NCBI GenBank assembly: GCA_045577175.1
Contig: JAZNHT010000021.1
Span: forward strand, 1-48,402
Length of the DNA stretch: 48,402 bases
Direction: 5' to 3'
Origin: SIG701 sp045577175
GTDB taxonomy: Bacteria; Bacillota; Clostridia; Oscillospirales; CAG-272
Below are positions 47,492 through 48,402 of the stretch, piece by piece (positions within the stretch are counted from its first letter, which is position 1; each line of letters starts with the position of its first letter). Under the pieces are notes generated by a model. That model was not told the origin of the DNA. It searched no databases and saw nothing but the letters and a program-made list of their open reading frames with translations. The position numbers and the translations under genes were made by a program.

Positions 47492-48402
47492 TCAGGTATC
47501 GTCATCCAGCTTGAGCACCGCCATGAACGCCTCGGGCGACACCTGCACCGAGCCGAGCTGACGCATCTTCTTTTTACCCTCTTTCTGCTTTTCAAGCAGC
47601 TTCTTTTTTCTCGTAATATCGCCGCCGTAGCACTTGGCAAGCACGTCCTTGCGCAGTGCCTTGACCGTCTCGCGTGCGATGACCTTCGAGCCGATCGCTG
47701 CCTGAATCGGAATCTCAAACAGCTGACGCGGGATGTTCTCCTTCAGCTTCTCCGCGATCCTCCGTGCGCGGCTGTACGCCTTCTCGGAATGGACGATGAA
47801 CGTGAGCGCATCGACGATCTCCCCGTTCAGGAGGAAATCGAGCTTGACGAGATTGCTCGGCTCATAGCCCTTCATTTCGTAATCAAGGGAGGCGTAGCCC
47901 TTGGTGCGGCTCTTCATTGTGTCAAAGAAGTCGTAGATGATCTCGTTGAGCGGCAGCGTGTAGTGCAATTCCGCCCGTCCGGCGTCAAGGTATTTCATGT
48001 CGTGGAACGTGCCGCGTCTGTCCTGGCAAAGCTCCATGATGTTGCCGACAAATTCGGTCGGCGTGATGATATTCGCGGAGACGACCGGCTCCGCCGCCAC
48101 GTTGATCTTCTCGGGGGCGGGATAGTTGGACGGGTTGTCCACGCGGACGAGTGTGCCGTCGTGGAGCGTGACCTCGTAGATAACGGACGGTGCGGTTGTG
48201 ATAAGGTCGAGGTTGAACTCGCGCTCCAACCGTTCTTCGATGATCTCCATATGCAAAAGTCCGAGGAAGCCGCAGCGGAAGCCGAAGCCGAGCGCGGCGG
48301 ACGTCTCCGGCTCAAAGGTGAGCGCGGCATCGTTGAGCTGGAGCTTCTCAAGTGCTTCCTTCGTCTCGTTATACCGTGCGCCGTCTGCCGGATAGATACC
48401 GG
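47492..48402 (-). CDS. lepA: Elongation factor 4 (LepA), 3' part
   Basis: A ribosome-binding GTPase that back-translocates or aids assembly of ribosomes under stress. Only the last 303 codons or so are in the window; the frame stays open to the right edge, beyond the Met at 48256, so the start and the GTPase domain lie outside. Visible are LNDAALTFEPETSAALGFGFRCGFLGLLHMEIIEERLEREFN (domain III/IV boundary), YEVTLHDGTLVRVDNPSNYP, and the LepA-specific C-terminal domain with CYGGDITRKKKLLEKQKEGKKKMRQLG. It is cut by the window edge, not by mutation. hemW follows after 32 bases. Confidence 0.97.
   Translation of the reverse strand, partial: GIYPADGARYNETKEALEKLQLNDAALTFEPETSAALGFGFRCGFLGLLHMEIIEERLEREFNLDLITTAPSVIYEVTLHDGTLVRVDNPSNYPAPEKINVAAEPVVSANIITPTEFVGNIMELCQDRRGTFHDMKYLDAGRAELHYTLPLNEIIYDFFDTMKSRTKGYASLDYEMKGYEPSNLVKLDFLLNGEIVDALTFIVHSEKAYSRARRIAEKLKENIPRQLFEIPIQAAIGSKVIARETVKALRKDVLAKCYGGDITRKKKLLEKQKEGKKKMRQLGSVQVSPEAFMAVLKLDDDT

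Overview
The window looks like chromosomal DNA from a moderately GC-rich member of the Bacillota, class Clostridia, possibly a gut or anaerobic-digester lineage. The evidence is a sepF-yggT-ylmH-divIVA division cluster, pyruvate phosphate dikinase, type III glutamine synthetase, the clostridial single-chain PurL, a stand-alone AICAR transformylase, AGGAGG-type ribosome binding sites and sigma-A-like promoters. No rRNA, tRNA, CRISPR array, prophage or intact transposase was seen. The order within Clostridia cannot be fixed from this window.

Layout. 1-4.3 kb: ppdK and a PLP-dependent YnbB-family protein, both leftward. 4.3-9.7 kb: a non-coding repeat element (A1), two small proteins, a Na/phosphate symporter with PhoU-like tail, a FliB-type lysine methylase and an XRE regulator. 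9.7-13.9 kb: pduL, pncC, a TraX-like membrane protein, a MATE exporter and a small membrane protein. 13.9-22.3 kb: a tightly packed rightward cell-envelope and division run: lipoprotein, alr, HlyD-like protein, yggS, sepF, yggT, ylmH, divIVA, lspA, rluD. 22.6-28.0 kb, leftward: an ECF-type sigma factor with an extension of about 860 residues, and glnN. 28.0-42.0 kb: a second copy of the non-coding element (A2), then a ZTP riboswitch with an overlapping terminator ahead of a purine operon: purE, a PurF homologue without glutaminase residues, purM, purN, purB, AICAR transformylase, glyA, purD, purL. 42.1-48.4 kb: a GHL6-type glycoside hydrolase, a small XRE repressor divergent from a secreted metallo-beta-lactamase-fold protein with three operator-like palindromes between them, hemW, and the 3' part of lepA running off the right edge.

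How the genes work together. The purine operon covers most of the route from PRPP towards IMP. GlyA and PurN tie it to one-carbon supply, and the riboswitch senses ZTP, the signal of low 10-formyl-tetrahydrofolate. purC, purK and an IMP cyclohydrolase are not in the window. The division run couples wall precursor supply (Alr), PLP homeostasis (YggS), Z-ring tethering (SepF), polar scaffolding (DivIVA), lipoprotein maturation (LspA) and ribosome or RNA care (YlmH, RluD).

The most unusual items are the giant sigma factor with its own ECF-like promoter, the glutaminase-dead PurF, and two families of structured intergenic repeats. One repeat family keeps a constant loop while its stem sequence changes on both sides.
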